The position numbers were made by a program, and so were the translations under genes. DNA of 12,805 bases from CAUZRD01 sp963582255 (GTDB taxonomy: Bacteria; Pseudomonadota; Alphaproteobacteria; Rhizobiales; TMED25), in the NCBI GenBank assembly GCA_963582255.1, contig CAUZRD010000050.1:1-12805 (forward strand), read 5' to 3'. How positions within the stretch are numbered: position 1 is the first letter of the stretch; every line of letters starts with the position of its first letter. The notes beneath the pieces were generated by a model. It did not search any database. It saw only the letters and a list, made by a program, of their open reading frames with translations, and was not told where the DNA came from. Below, in pieces: positions 7,195-12,805 of the stretch.

Positions 7195-7406
7195 CCTGAT
7201 ATCCACAATGTTTGAGTTAAGAGTATTTCACCTGTAAGGGACAGTCTTCAAGCATGACTGCCGCTGGTCAACCACCTAAAGAAAATTATACTCTTTCGGC
7301 GCGTACAGCGTTTCGGGGCACAGGTGTTAATCCGCTTGCTTGACTTGTTTAGCATAAGCCAAATAGCTGATTAGCTCCAATTGTTACTGTTAGAGGATTT
7401 ATATTT
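7195..7406. promoter_or_regulatory. Divergent promoter region between the four-gene operon and osmC-like gene
   Basis: These 212 bases lie between two divergently transcribed units and must hold both promoters. On the minus strand a perfect TATAAT lies at 7290-7285, without a good -35 at the normal distance. Just downstream, at 7265-7274, is the inverted repeat TGGT-CA-ACCA. On the plus strand a TTGACT at 7340-7345 could be a -35 for the OsmC gene, but a convincing -10 is not visible. No coding frame of note is seen. Confidence 0.45.
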
Positions 7407-7865
7407 ATGGTTATCCGTCAAAAACCTAGAGTTAACCGCCATTCGAGTGCACATTGTCCGACCCATTCGCGTACTCATTTTACATCTGGTGAGGCACATT
7501 CAATCGTTGATGAGCCGATCGAGCGAGGTGGCACAAATAAGGGACCGGCTCCGACAGATACTCTGATTGCAGCTCTTTCTGGATGTACCAATGTGATCAC
7601 TCATAAAATCGCTTATGCTAACGATATTCACTTGGATGGCATGGATATCGAAATTGACTGGGACTTCGATACGCGCGGGGTGCAGTTAATTGAGGAGATA
7701 GATACGCCGTTTACTTCGATTACGTTGAAGATTGTGCTGAAAGGAAATATTAGTCCCGATCAGATCATCTTTTTGCAAACTGAATTGAAGAAATATTGTC
7801 CACTGGCAAAGCTCATTCGCGCTGCGGGAACGCAGTTGAATGAGGAATGGAGTGTTGCCGCTTAA
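7407..7865 (+). CDS. OsmC/Ohr-family protein
   Basis: A 152-residue protein with the OsmC-family pattern: GGTNKGPAPTDTLIAALSGC (41-60) with Cys60, and a second conserved cysteine in KKYCPL (Cys131). In OsmC and Ohr these two cysteines form the thiol-peroxidase centre that reduces organic hydroperoxides; OsmC-like proteins in catabolic clusters often have no assigned function. AGAGGA at 7392-7397 lies 9 bases before the ATG, supporting this start. It is divergent from the deacetylase-led operon and precedes the CoA-transferase by 131 bases, so the two may share a transcript. Handling of peroxide or a reactive electrophile produced by the pathway's oxygenase chemistry is one possibility, but this is inference. 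Confidence 0.9.
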   Translation: MVIRQKPRVNRHSSAHCPTHSRTHFTSGEAHSIVDEPIERGGTNKGPAPTDTLIAALSGCTNVITHKIAYANDIHLDGMDIEIDWDFDTRGVQLIEEIDTPFTSITLKIVLKGNISPDQIIFLQTELKKYCPLAKLIRAAGTQLNEEWSVAA

Positions 7866-7996
7866 GGCTGGTTGCTGCGAATTATCTGATGAGTGTTAAA
7901 ATCCTGTACGGCGACCTCTTCGATTCTATTTGAGTAATAGTGTGCGACCTGAACGCCTCAACTGGTTGGCGCTGATCCAACAAGCGGAAATTCAAA

Positions 7997-9229
7997 ATGA
8001 CAACGATGCATGAAATCGGCCCTCTCAGCGGCCTTGTGGTGTTTGATTTAACCCGAGTTCTGGCGGGACCTCATTGTACTCAGATCCTTGGTGATTTGGG
8101 GGCAGATGTGATCAAGATTGAGCGGGCTGGTATTGGGGATGATACCAGAAACTTCGCGCCTCCCTATATGCCAACCGCAGATGGTAGCGATTCGAGCGAA
8201 AGTGCCTATTTTTGCGGTACCAATCGTAACAAGCGCTCGATAACGCTCGATATTGCAAGTGCCGAGGGGCAGGATCTGGCCCGGAAACTGATCGCCAAGA
8301 GTGATATTTTGGTGGAAAATTTCAAGGCTGGTGCACTTTTCAAATACAAACTTGACTATGAGAGCCTGCGCGGTGATTACCCTGGATTGATTTATTGCTC
8401 GGTGACTGGTTTTGGTCAGACAGGGCCGTTTGCGGAGCGACCTGCCTATGACGCGCTGATACAAGCTATGGGCGGGGTGATGAGTTTGACAGGGGCGCCG
8501 GAAGGAGAGCCAATGAAAGTCGGCGTTTCAATTGCCGATCTCATGGCTGGTATGTATGCAGCGGTGGCAATTCTTGCCGCTGTACGCCATCACGGTAAAA
8601 CTGGCGATGGACAGCATCTCGATATTTCGATGCTTGATGCGCATGTTGCCTGGCTCGCCAATCAGGGTATGAATTATCTCGCGACGGGAGAAAATCCTGA
8701 ACGTCTGGGTAATCAGCACCCTAATATAGTGCCTTATCAGGTGATGCCATCAAAGGATGGATATTTTGTTTTGTCAGTGGCAAATGATGCGACATTTGAG
8801 CGGTTTTGTAATGTGGCAGAATGCCCAAATCTTTTGAAAGATGCCCGGTTTAGCACCGCGGTTGAACGGGTTAGAAATCGGGATATTGTAACTGAAACGC
8901 TTAATGAGATAACAGCTCGCCATCCAACAGATTGGTGGATAGGAAAGCTGGAATCTGTAAAAGTTGGTGTAAGTCCTATCCAAGAACTCGATCAGGTGTT
9001 TGCTCACCCCCAAGTCAAAGCGCGTGATATGGTGATTGAAATGGAGCATCCGGCGACTCCCGGACGACCGGCGACCTTAATTGGAAGTCCACTCAAGCTT
9101 TCGGCAAGTCCAGTCAGTTATCGCCGGCCCCCTCCCATGCTGGGAGAACACACCAATGAGGTGCTGGGCGAATTTTTAGGGCTCGGGGCCGACGATATAT
9201 TAGATCTCAAGGATCGCGGTGTCATCTAG
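7997..9229 (+). CDS. CaiB/BaiF (class III) CoA-transferase family protein
   Basis: A 410-residue, full-length family III CoA-transferase. These enzymes move CoA between carboxylic acids through a mixed-anhydride on an aspartate. Signatures are VFDLTRVLAGPHCTQILGDLGADVIKIE (15-42 region), NRNKRSITLD (76-85), YCSVTGFGQTGP (133-144), PAYDALIQAMGG (149-160) and GVSIADLMAGMYA around 176-188, where Asp181 is the expected nucleophile. The C-terminal half holds the swapped-domain features GNQHPNIVPYQ and RPPPMLGEHT. ATG 7997 begins the conserved N-terminus after a weak purine-rich site (CGGAAA). It would activate a carboxylate, perhaps the acid made by the HisD-like enzyme or the beta-hydroxyacid dehydrogenase, for entry into central metabolism; that link is inferred from the neighbourhood only. 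A strong hairpin follows in the convergent region. Confidence 0.95.
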   Translation: MTTMHEIGPLSGLVVFDLTRVLAGPHCTQILGDLGADVIKIERAGIGDDTRNFAPPYMPTADGSDSSESAYFCGTNRNKRSITLDIASAEGQDLARKLIAKSDILVENFKAGALFKYKLDYESLRGDYPGLIYCSVTGFGQTGPFAERPAYDALIQAMGGVMSLTGAPEGEPMKVGVSIADLMAGMYAAVAILAAVRHHGKTGDGQHLDISMLDAHVAWLANQGMNYLATGENPERLGNQHPNIVPYQVMPSKDGYFVLSVANDATFERFCNVAECPNLLKDARFSTAVERVRNRDIVTETLNEITARHPTDWWIGKLESVKVGVSPIQELDQVFAHPQVKARDMVIEMEHPATPGRPATLIGSPLKLSASPVSYRRPPPMLGEHTNEVLGEFLGLGADDILDLKDRGVI

Positions 9230-9291
9230 ATATCCGCCCTAAGGGCTGTGACTGGATGTTGTTAATCAGAAAATTAACACTCACCTTATCG

Positions 9292-9307
9292 CTTAATAAT
9301 TATTAAG
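9292..9307. repeat. 16-bp perfect AT-rich palindrome
   Basis: CTTAATAATTATTAAG reads identically on both strands. It lies between two convergent genes, just left of the strong hairpin at 9321-9357, and may contribute to termination or be an AT-rich protein binding site. Confidence 0.5.
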
Positions 9308-9320
9308 TTTCATGGATATA

Positions 9321-9357
9321 CAGATAATTCCTCATCTTATGGTCGAGGAATTATCTG
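9321..9357. terminator. Strong hairpin between convergent genes, probable bidirectional terminator
   Basis: Two perfect 13-base arms (CAGATAATTCCTC at 9321-9333 and its complement at 9345-9357) enclose an 11-base loop; an outer GGAT/ATCC pair (9314-9317 and 9359-9362) can extend the stem. It lies 91 bases after the CoA-transferase stop and 23 bases from the stop of the oxygenase on the other strand. No clear T-run follows on either side, so it may be a transcript-stabilising hairpin rather than a classical Rho-independent terminator. Confidence 0.6.
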
Positions 9358-9380
9358 GATCCAGATGACATGTTAGCCTA

Positions 9381-10418
9381 TTAGGTGGTTTCGTTGGTAT
9401 CGATTTCTGCTCCTTGGTGCGTGTAGGTCCGGCTTATATACCACTGATAAAAATCCCAGTAGCTCTCGTTTGGGTATTTCGGCGGATTATCGGGGCTAGT
9501 ACAGGTAGGCAAGCACCCGACCTCGGTGTCGAGGCTGGTGTTGACGAAGCATGCAAAGGAGTAGCGGTCATTATCGCGCGGAGGCAGTACCCGATGCGGC
9601 GTGGCACGGAAGCGCTCATTGGTCCAGCGCTCAAGAAATTGACCAATATTCAATAGAATTCCATCTTTGGGTAGATCTGGCCAGAACCAGATTCCATCGG
9701 AACCCAAAACCTGCAAGCCACGTTCCTTGGCAGGTGGTAGGAATGTCATGAAACCGGTATCGGCATGGGCGCCTAGCCCAAATTCATTTTCGCCAACATG
9801 TTCGATTGGGGGGTATTTTGCTAGCCTGAAATAGGTGTAGCTTTTTTCGAAATATGGATTGAAATAATCTGGCTTTAGATCTAGTGCGACCGCCCACACC
9901 GGCAAGGTACGTTTGCAGATATCCATCACACGATTCATGTAGTGTTCAATTGCATTCTTGAAGTCAGGCATCCCTACTGGCCACTGATTCTGCGAATAGA
10001 ACTGCTTGCCGGCCTTCACATTTGGGTCATCTTTGTCGTACTCTGTGGCTAGAACCAGACACTCCACCGTGTCGAGTTTTGTGTGTTTTTCATATGTGGA
10101 ATGCGTGACAATGGTGGCCTTGCCGGGTATGAAACCGCGCTGATGCTCATTAACCTTGATAGCCATCTTCTGATCGGATGGTAGCGCATGAAACCGACGC
10201 ACCTCGGTTTCCATCCGCTCGATCTCTTCTTCTTTTAGGCCATGGTTGATGAGGCAAATGAAGCCGACACCCTCAGCAGCCTCGCGCCATTGGACGGCAA
10301 GGGCTTCAAGTGCGCCCGCTTTGCCAGCAAAAAATGGACCAAGATCTATTTCAGGTAATCGGCGGGTGGGTGTATCAATATCGCGGACGTCGATGCCTTT
10401 TTCACTCTGGGCTGACAT
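9381..10418 (-). CDS. Isopenicillin N synthase-like Fe(II)/2-oxoglutarate-dependent oxygenase
   Basis: A 345-residue, full-length member of the IPNS/2OG-Fe(II) family. An N-terminal DIOX_N-type segment (LPEIDLGPFF 21-30, GVGFICLINHGL 50-61) precedes the double-stranded beta-helix core. The iron ligands are His218 and Asp220 (HAD) and His275 (ATPHRVLP); the co-substrate anchor R-x-S is Arg285-Tyr-Ser287. The catalytic set is therefore complete. Family members hydroxylate, demethylate or desaturate small molecules using O2 and usually 2-oxoglutarate. The frame stays open upstream for about 100 codons, but ATG 10418 is chosen because GGAG sits 8 bases before it and family homology begins just after. 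The gene is divergent from the beta-hydroxyacid dehydrogenase gene, sharing a 115-base control region, and is convergent with the CoA-transferase. It could carry out the initial attack on the pathway substrate. Confidence 0.93.
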   Translation of the reverse strand: MSAQSEKGIDVRDIDTPTRRLPEIDLGPFFAGKAGALEALAVQWREAAEGVGFICLINHGLKEEEIERMETEVRRFHALPSDQKMAIKVNEHQRGFIPGKATIVTHSTYEKHTKLDTVECLVLATEYDKDDPNVKAGKQFYSQNQWPVGMPDFKNAIEHYMNRVMDICKRTLPVWAVALDLKPDYFNPYFEKSYTYFRLAKYPPIEHVGENEFGLGAHADTGFMTFLPPAKERGLQVLGSDGIWFWPDLPKDGILLNIGQFLERWTNERFRATPHRVLPPRDNDRYSFACFVNTSLDTEVGCLPTCTSPDNPPKYPNESYWDFYQWYISRTYTHQGAEIDTNETT

Positions 10419-10426
10419 TATGTTCA

Positions 10427-10430
10427 CTCC
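10427..10430 (-). promoter_or_regulatory. Ribosome binding site deciding the oxygenase start
   Basis: GGAG on the minus strand, 8 bases before ATG 10418. It argues against the roughly 100-codon upstream extension of the open frame, which would run through the divergent promoter and into the neighbouring gene. Confidence 0.65.
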
Positions 10431-10433
10431 AAG

Positions 10434-10500
10434 GATCGATTGATGCTTTAATCTTAGTGTAATAAGGCTGCCGATCAATTGGAAGATGATATGATCAATT
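10434..10500. repeat. Phased GATCAATT repeats in the divergent promoter region
   Basis: GATCAATT occurs at 10473-10480 and again at 10493-10500, exactly 20 bases apart; a one-mismatch copy, GATCGATT, lies at 10434-10441, 39 bases before the first. Spacing close to multiples of two helical turns, in the 115-base gap between divergent genes, suggests repeated binding sites for a regulator on one DNA face. The repeats are seen directly; the operator role is inferred. Confidence 0.4.
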
Positions 10501-10518
10501 AAAATGCTACTGACTGTT

Positions 10519-10525
10519 GGAGAGG
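10519..10525 (+). promoter_or_regulatory. Ribosome binding site of the beta-hydroxyacid dehydrogenase gene
   Basis: GGAGAGG lies 8 bases before ATG 10534 and so favours that codon over the in-frame ATG at 10504. Confidence 0.7.
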
Positions 10526-10533
10526 AAATTAGT

Positions 10534-11418
10534 ATGAGTGAACAAATTGGCATTGTCGGACTTGGTATTATGGGCTCGGCATATGCGAAAAATCTGTCGG
10601 CGGCTGGTTGGGAAATTATTGGCTTTGATATAGATGAAACTCGCTTCGATGCACTTGGGAATGCTCGAGTGATCCGTGCGGTTTCTCCGGCTGATGTTGC
10701 ATCGAAGGTTGATCGCATCATTACCTCATTGCCGAATCCGGCGGCATTGGCTGCGGTAGCTCAGGAAATTGCAGGCTCAGGGCATCCAGTGATTGTTGCG
10801 GATACTTGCACGCTAAAAATGTCTGACAAGTTGGCTGCTCGTGATGTTTTTGAGAAAGCAGGCATGACCTTGCTGGATACTCCAGTCAGTGGCACAGGCC
10901 ATCAGGCGGCCACCGGTGATCTTGTCGTATTTGGTTCCGGCGACAAGGACTCGTTTGAGAAGATACGACCTGCTTTTGAGAATATGGGTAGGCTAGTTCA
11001 TTATCTCGGTGAATTTGGCAATGGCTCGAAAATGAAATTCGTAGCTAATCTTCTTGTTGCAATTCATAATGTCTCGTCCGCAGAGGCAATAACATTCGGG
11101 ATGAAGGCGGGCATTGATGCACAAACGGTTTATGATGTTATTTCTACTAGTGCAGGTACCTCGCGGATGTTTGAAATCAGAGGTCCGATGATGGTTGAGG
11201 GTATCTATGATCACGATGTATCGGCAACTAACAAGCTGATGCAAAAAGATCTATCGGCGATACTCGACTATGCCTCGCAGATTGCCTGCCCAACGCCGAT
11301 GTTGAACCTTGCCGCGGATATGCATCTATCTGCAGTTGCGCAAGGATTTGAATTTGAGGATACTGCATCGGTCTGTGCTGTTACCGATCGTAGGGCTGGT
11401 ATTGAGCGTAAAAGCTAA
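10534..11418 (+). CDS. 3-hydroxyisobutyrate dehydrogenase-family oxidoreductase (beta-hydroxyacid dehydrogenase)
   Basis: A 294-residue enzyme of the family that includes 3-hydroxyisobutyrate, tartronate-semialdehyde and 6-phosphogluconate-type dehydrogenases. It has the nucleotide motif GLGIMG (9-14), an Asp at the end of the second strand (Asp32 in GFDID), which suggests NAD(H), the substrate motif DTPVSG (115-120) and the catalytic lysine Lys168 in G-x-G-x-x-x-K (162-168), with Asn172 following. All key residues are present. In place of the usual S-G-G the motif is S-G-T (119-121), a possible sign of altered substrate preference. ATG 10534 is used because GGAGAGG precedes it by 8 bases. 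It is divergent from the oxygenase and is followed, after a hairpin and 217 bases, by the acetamidase-family gene. It probably oxidises a beta-hydroxyacid or reduces a semialdehyde. Confidence 0.93.
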   Translation: MSEQIGIVGLGIMGSAYAKNLSAAGWEIIGFDIDETRFDALGNARVIRAVSPADVASKVDRIITSLPNPAALAAVAQEIAGSGHPVIVADTCTLKMSDKLAARDVFEKAGMTLLDTPVSGTGHQAATGDLVVFGSGDKDSFEKIRPAFENMGRLVHYLGEFGNGSKMKFVANLLVAIHNVSSAEAITFGMKAGIDAQTVYDVISTSAGTSRMFEIRGPMMVEGIYDHDVSATNKLMQKDLSAILDYASQIACPTPMLNLAADMHLSAVAQGFEFEDTASVCAVTDRRAGIERKS

Positions 11419-11424
11419 GATCAG

Positions 11425-11452
11425 ATTGAGCCGTCGTAGACGGCGGCTCAAT
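11425..11452 (+). terminator. Hairpin after the beta-hydroxyacid dehydrogenase gene
   Basis: A 9-base perfect stem (ATTGAGCCG at 11425-11433 with CGGCTCAAT at 11444-11452) closes a 10-base loop, starting 7 bases after the stop codon. The loop also allows an alternative inner CCGTC/GACGG pairing. A T-run does not follow directly (the next T-rich tract starts near 11478), so termination is probable rather than proven. It implies that the acetamidase gene may have its own promoter. Confidence 0.55.
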
Positions 11453-11491
11453 TATGTTAGATATACCTCAACCCCAACTTTTTTTATTTTT

Positions 11492-11501
11492 ACCCTAGGG
11501 T
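11492..11501. repeat. 10-bp perfect palindrome upstream of the acetamidase-family gene
   Basis: ACCCTAGGGT directly follows a T-rich tract (11478-11491) in the 217-base gap before the acetamidase-family gene. It could be an operator, but its length allows chance occurrence. Confidence 0.3.
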
Positions 11502-11599
11502 TATGTCGATTTATTACGTCTAATGGTAGGAGGGGATGATGAGGCTAGCCATAGTCACCTAATTCCCGTGCTCTTGTGTGTCAGGCGGGGATGGTTGAA

Positions 11600-11613
11600 T
11601 TTAGGTGCCTAAA
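11600..11613. promoter_or_regulatory. Inverted repeat just upstream of the acetamidase-family ribosome binding site
   Basis: TTTAGG-TG-CCTAAA has two perfect 6-base arms and ends 13 bases before the GGAG of the next gene. The position suits a repressor site or a leader structure controlling the gene. No matching regulator lies in the window. Confidence 0.35.
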
Positions 11614-11626
11614 GTTGGCACATTTT

Positions 11627-11630
11627 GGAG
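11627..11630 (+). promoter_or_regulatory. Ribosome binding site deciding the acetamidase-family start
   Basis: GGAG lies 5 bases before ATG 11636. It supports this codon over the GTG at 11576, which would add 20 residues unlike the family's N-terminus. Confidence 0.65.
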
Positions 11631-11635
11631 AAGAC

Positions 11636-12592
11636 ATGGACGATATCCATATTGAAGCAACACCTGATACCGTTCACTGGGGTTATCTCGGAGCCGACAT
11701 TCCCCCAGTCGCGCATATAGATAGTGGTGCTCGGGTTACAATTTCTACCGTATCTGGACTTCCAGAGGTTATAGCTGACTCACCTTATCCTATTCCGCCG
11801 GCTCTGGCATCCGTTCATAAGAATGTCAAAAAGAGATTAGTCCCAGGACATATTTGCACCGGACCGATCGCCGTTCAGGGTGCCCGCCGCGGTGATGTCC
11901 TACAGGTTGATATTGAAGATGTCACGCTTGATAGCGATTGGGCCTATACTGGGATTCGGCCGCTGAAAGGTGCGTTGCCTGATGATTTTGACGAACGGCA
12001 AATGACCTATCTGGAAATTGACAGAGTCAAGAACATCGCGCGCACGCCATGGGGTATGGATGTTCCGCTCCGACCATTTTTTGGTGTATTGTGCACTGCG
12101 CCGCCATCATCATGGGGCGAGTTATCGACCGTTCCGCCTAGGCGAAATGGTGGGAATATTGATAATCGCGAGCTGGTCGCGGGATCAACGCTTTATCTTC
12201 CAGTTTATGTTGATGGAGCTTTATTTTCAGCTGGAGATGGTCATGGAGCGCAGGGCGATGGTGAAATCTGCACTGCCGCTGTTGAGATGGGAATGCGCGG
12301 CACATTCAAGTTGACAGTGCGCAAAGATATGTCACTTGAATGGCCTTTGGCTGAAACCGATACCCATATTATCACTATGGCATTCGACCCTGATCTTGAT
12401 GACTGCGTCGTGATAGTTGTTCGGCGCATGATTGATCTTCTTGAAGAGCACTGTGGTTTGAGCCGTGCCGATGCCTATACGCTGCTGAGTTATGCTGGAG
12501 ATTTACGCGTTACTCAGGTCGTGAACGGGAATAAAGGCATCCATCTCATGTTAAATAAGGACTTCTTCCACGGAAAAACTCTGCGAGCCTGA
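11636..12592 (+). CDS. Acetamidase/formamidase-family amidohydrolase
   Basis: A 318-residue member of the FmdA_AmdA family, which hydrolyses short amides such as formamide or acetamide to ammonia and the acid. Typical segments are ADIPPVAHIDSGARVTI (20-36), TGPIAVQGARRGDVL (75-89), the NGGNIDNREL block (171-180), the metal-site-like stretch FSAGDGHGAQGDGEI (197-211) with Asp201, His203, Gln206, Asp208 and Glu210, and the C-terminal LRVTQVVNGNKGIHLML. It is shorter than the ~400-residue FmdA formamidases and fits the acetamidase-like branch. GGAG 5 bases upstream fixes ATG 11636. It follows the beta-hydroxyacid dehydrogenase on the same strand but after a 217-base gap with a hairpin, so it may be a separate unit. 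Release of ammonia from an amide intermediate of the pathway is likely; the true substrate is unknown. Confidence 0.92.
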   Translation: MDDIHIEATPDTVHWGYLGADIPPVAHIDSGARVTISTVSGLPEVIADSPYPIPPALASVHKNVKKRLVPGHICTGPIAVQGARRGDVLQVDIEDVTLDSDWAYTGIRPLKGALPDDFDERQMTYLEIDRVKNIARTPWGMDVPLRPFFGVLCTAPPSSWGELSTVPPRRNGGNIDNRELVAGSTLYLPVYVDGALFSAGDGHGAQGDGEICTAAVEMGMRGTFKLTVRKDMSLEWPLAETDTHIITMAFDPDLDDCVVIVVRRMIDLLEEHCGLSRADAYTLLSYAGDLRVTQVVNGNKGIHLMLNKDFFHGKTLRA

Positions 12593-12628
12593 GATATAAT
12601 AAGCCACGCGCACGCGAGTGAATAGCCG

Positions 12629-12805
12629 TTAAAAATCAAATCCCCCCTGGGCAGCATGATCTGTCAGTCTGGATTGTGGTCGTGCGCCGATATGGGAGAT
12701 GATTTCAGCAGCACATATTCCCCCTAGACGGGCGCATTCGATCATGGGGAGGCCGCGTGCGATACCGGTTAAAAATCCGGAAGCATAAAGGTCACCGGCG
12801 CCGGT
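12629..12805 (-). CDS. PfkB-family carbohydrate/nucleoside kinase (adenosine kinase-like), C-terminal fragment
   Basis: The window ends inside this gene; only the last 58 residues are seen. They begin with TGAGDLYASGFLTG, the PfkB C-terminal signature in which Asp5 of the fragment is the catalytic base and the GAG turn forms the anion hole. They continue with CARLGGICAAEIISHIGARP, a form I know from alphaproteobacterial adenosine-kinase-like proteins. The stop is TAA at 12629-12631. It is convergent with the acetamidase-family gene, 36 bases away, with no obvious hairpin between. It is probably a housekeeping neighbour rather than part of the catabolic cluster. The exact sugar or nucleoside substrate cannot be judged from this piece. 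Confidence 0.9.
   Translation of the reverse strand, partial: TGAGDLYASGFLTGIARGLPMIECARLGGICAAEIISHIGARPQSRLTDHAAQGGFDF

Noticed and set aside
9236..9246. GCCCTAAGGGC directly after the CoA-transferase stop as a terminator.
   Set aside because: The arms are nearly touching, so no stable hairpin loop can form; a short palindrome like this is easily a chance event.
10419..10721. N-terminal extension of the oxygenase by about 100 residues.
   Set aside because: It would run through the divergent promoter region and into the neighbouring dehydrogenase gene. A GGAG 8 bases before ATG 10418 and the start of family similarity support the shorter form.
1..12805. CRISPR array, tRNA or rRNA genes, insertion sequences or phage genes.
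   Set aside because: No regularly spaced repeats, cloverleaf-like tRNA sequence, transposase or integrase reading frame, or terminal inverted repeats were seen on either strand.

Overview
The window looks like chromosomal DNA of an alphaproteobacterium with roughly balanced base composition. The best clue is the C-terminal piece of a PfkB/adenosine-kinase-like protein at the right edge, which has the look of alphaproteobacterial members. The periplasmic D-Ala-D-Ala carboxypeptidase at the left edge shows a Gram-negative-style signal peptide. A marine lineage such as SAR116 would fit, but this is a guess from general impression only.

Layout. Left edge (1-751, minus): a housekeeping PBP5/DacF-type carboxypeptidase, cut by the window. 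Then a gene-poor stretch (752-1317) with a likely dac promoter and a perfect 7-bp inverted repeat. From 1318 to 12592 there is an accessory metabolic cluster of eleven genes in five transcription units that alternate in direction: (i) two adjacent metallo-beta-lactamase-fold proteins (+, 1318-2966) with eroded metal sites; (ii) a four-gene minus-strand operon transcribed from 7194 to 3013: PuuE-like polysaccharide-deacetylase-fold hydrolase, SDR oxidoreductase, cyclase/kynurenine-formamidase-like metal hydrolase, and a histidinol-dehydrogenase-fold alcohol dehydrogenase; (iii) an OsmC-family protein and a class III CoA-transferase (+, 7407-9229); (iv) an isopenicillin-N-synthase-like Fe(II)/2-oxoglutarate oxygenase (-, 9381-10418); (v) a 3-hydroxyisobutyrate-dehydrogenase-family enzyme and an acetamidase/formamidase-family amidohydrolase (+, 10534-12592). 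The right edge (12629-12805, minus) holds the end of the PfkB kinase.

How the genes may work together. Three hydrolases of families that cut C-N bonds in amides, formamides and cyclic amides, an Fe(II)/2OG-type oxygenase, three NAD(P)-dependent oxidoreductases (SDR, HisD-like, beta-hydroxyacid dehydrogenase) and a CoA-transferase together look like a peripheral catabolic pathway. It would open a cyclic or acylated nitrogen compound, oxidise an alcohol to a carboxylate and feed an acid into CoA metabolism. The substrate cannot be read from the sequence. No transporter and no transcription factor lies inside the window. Several small palindromes and repeats in the divergent promoter regions may be operators for a regulator encoded elsewhere. 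The most unusual elements are the tandem MBL-fold proteins, one with no recognisable metal ligand set, and the overall combination of enzymes, which I do not recognise as a described pathway.
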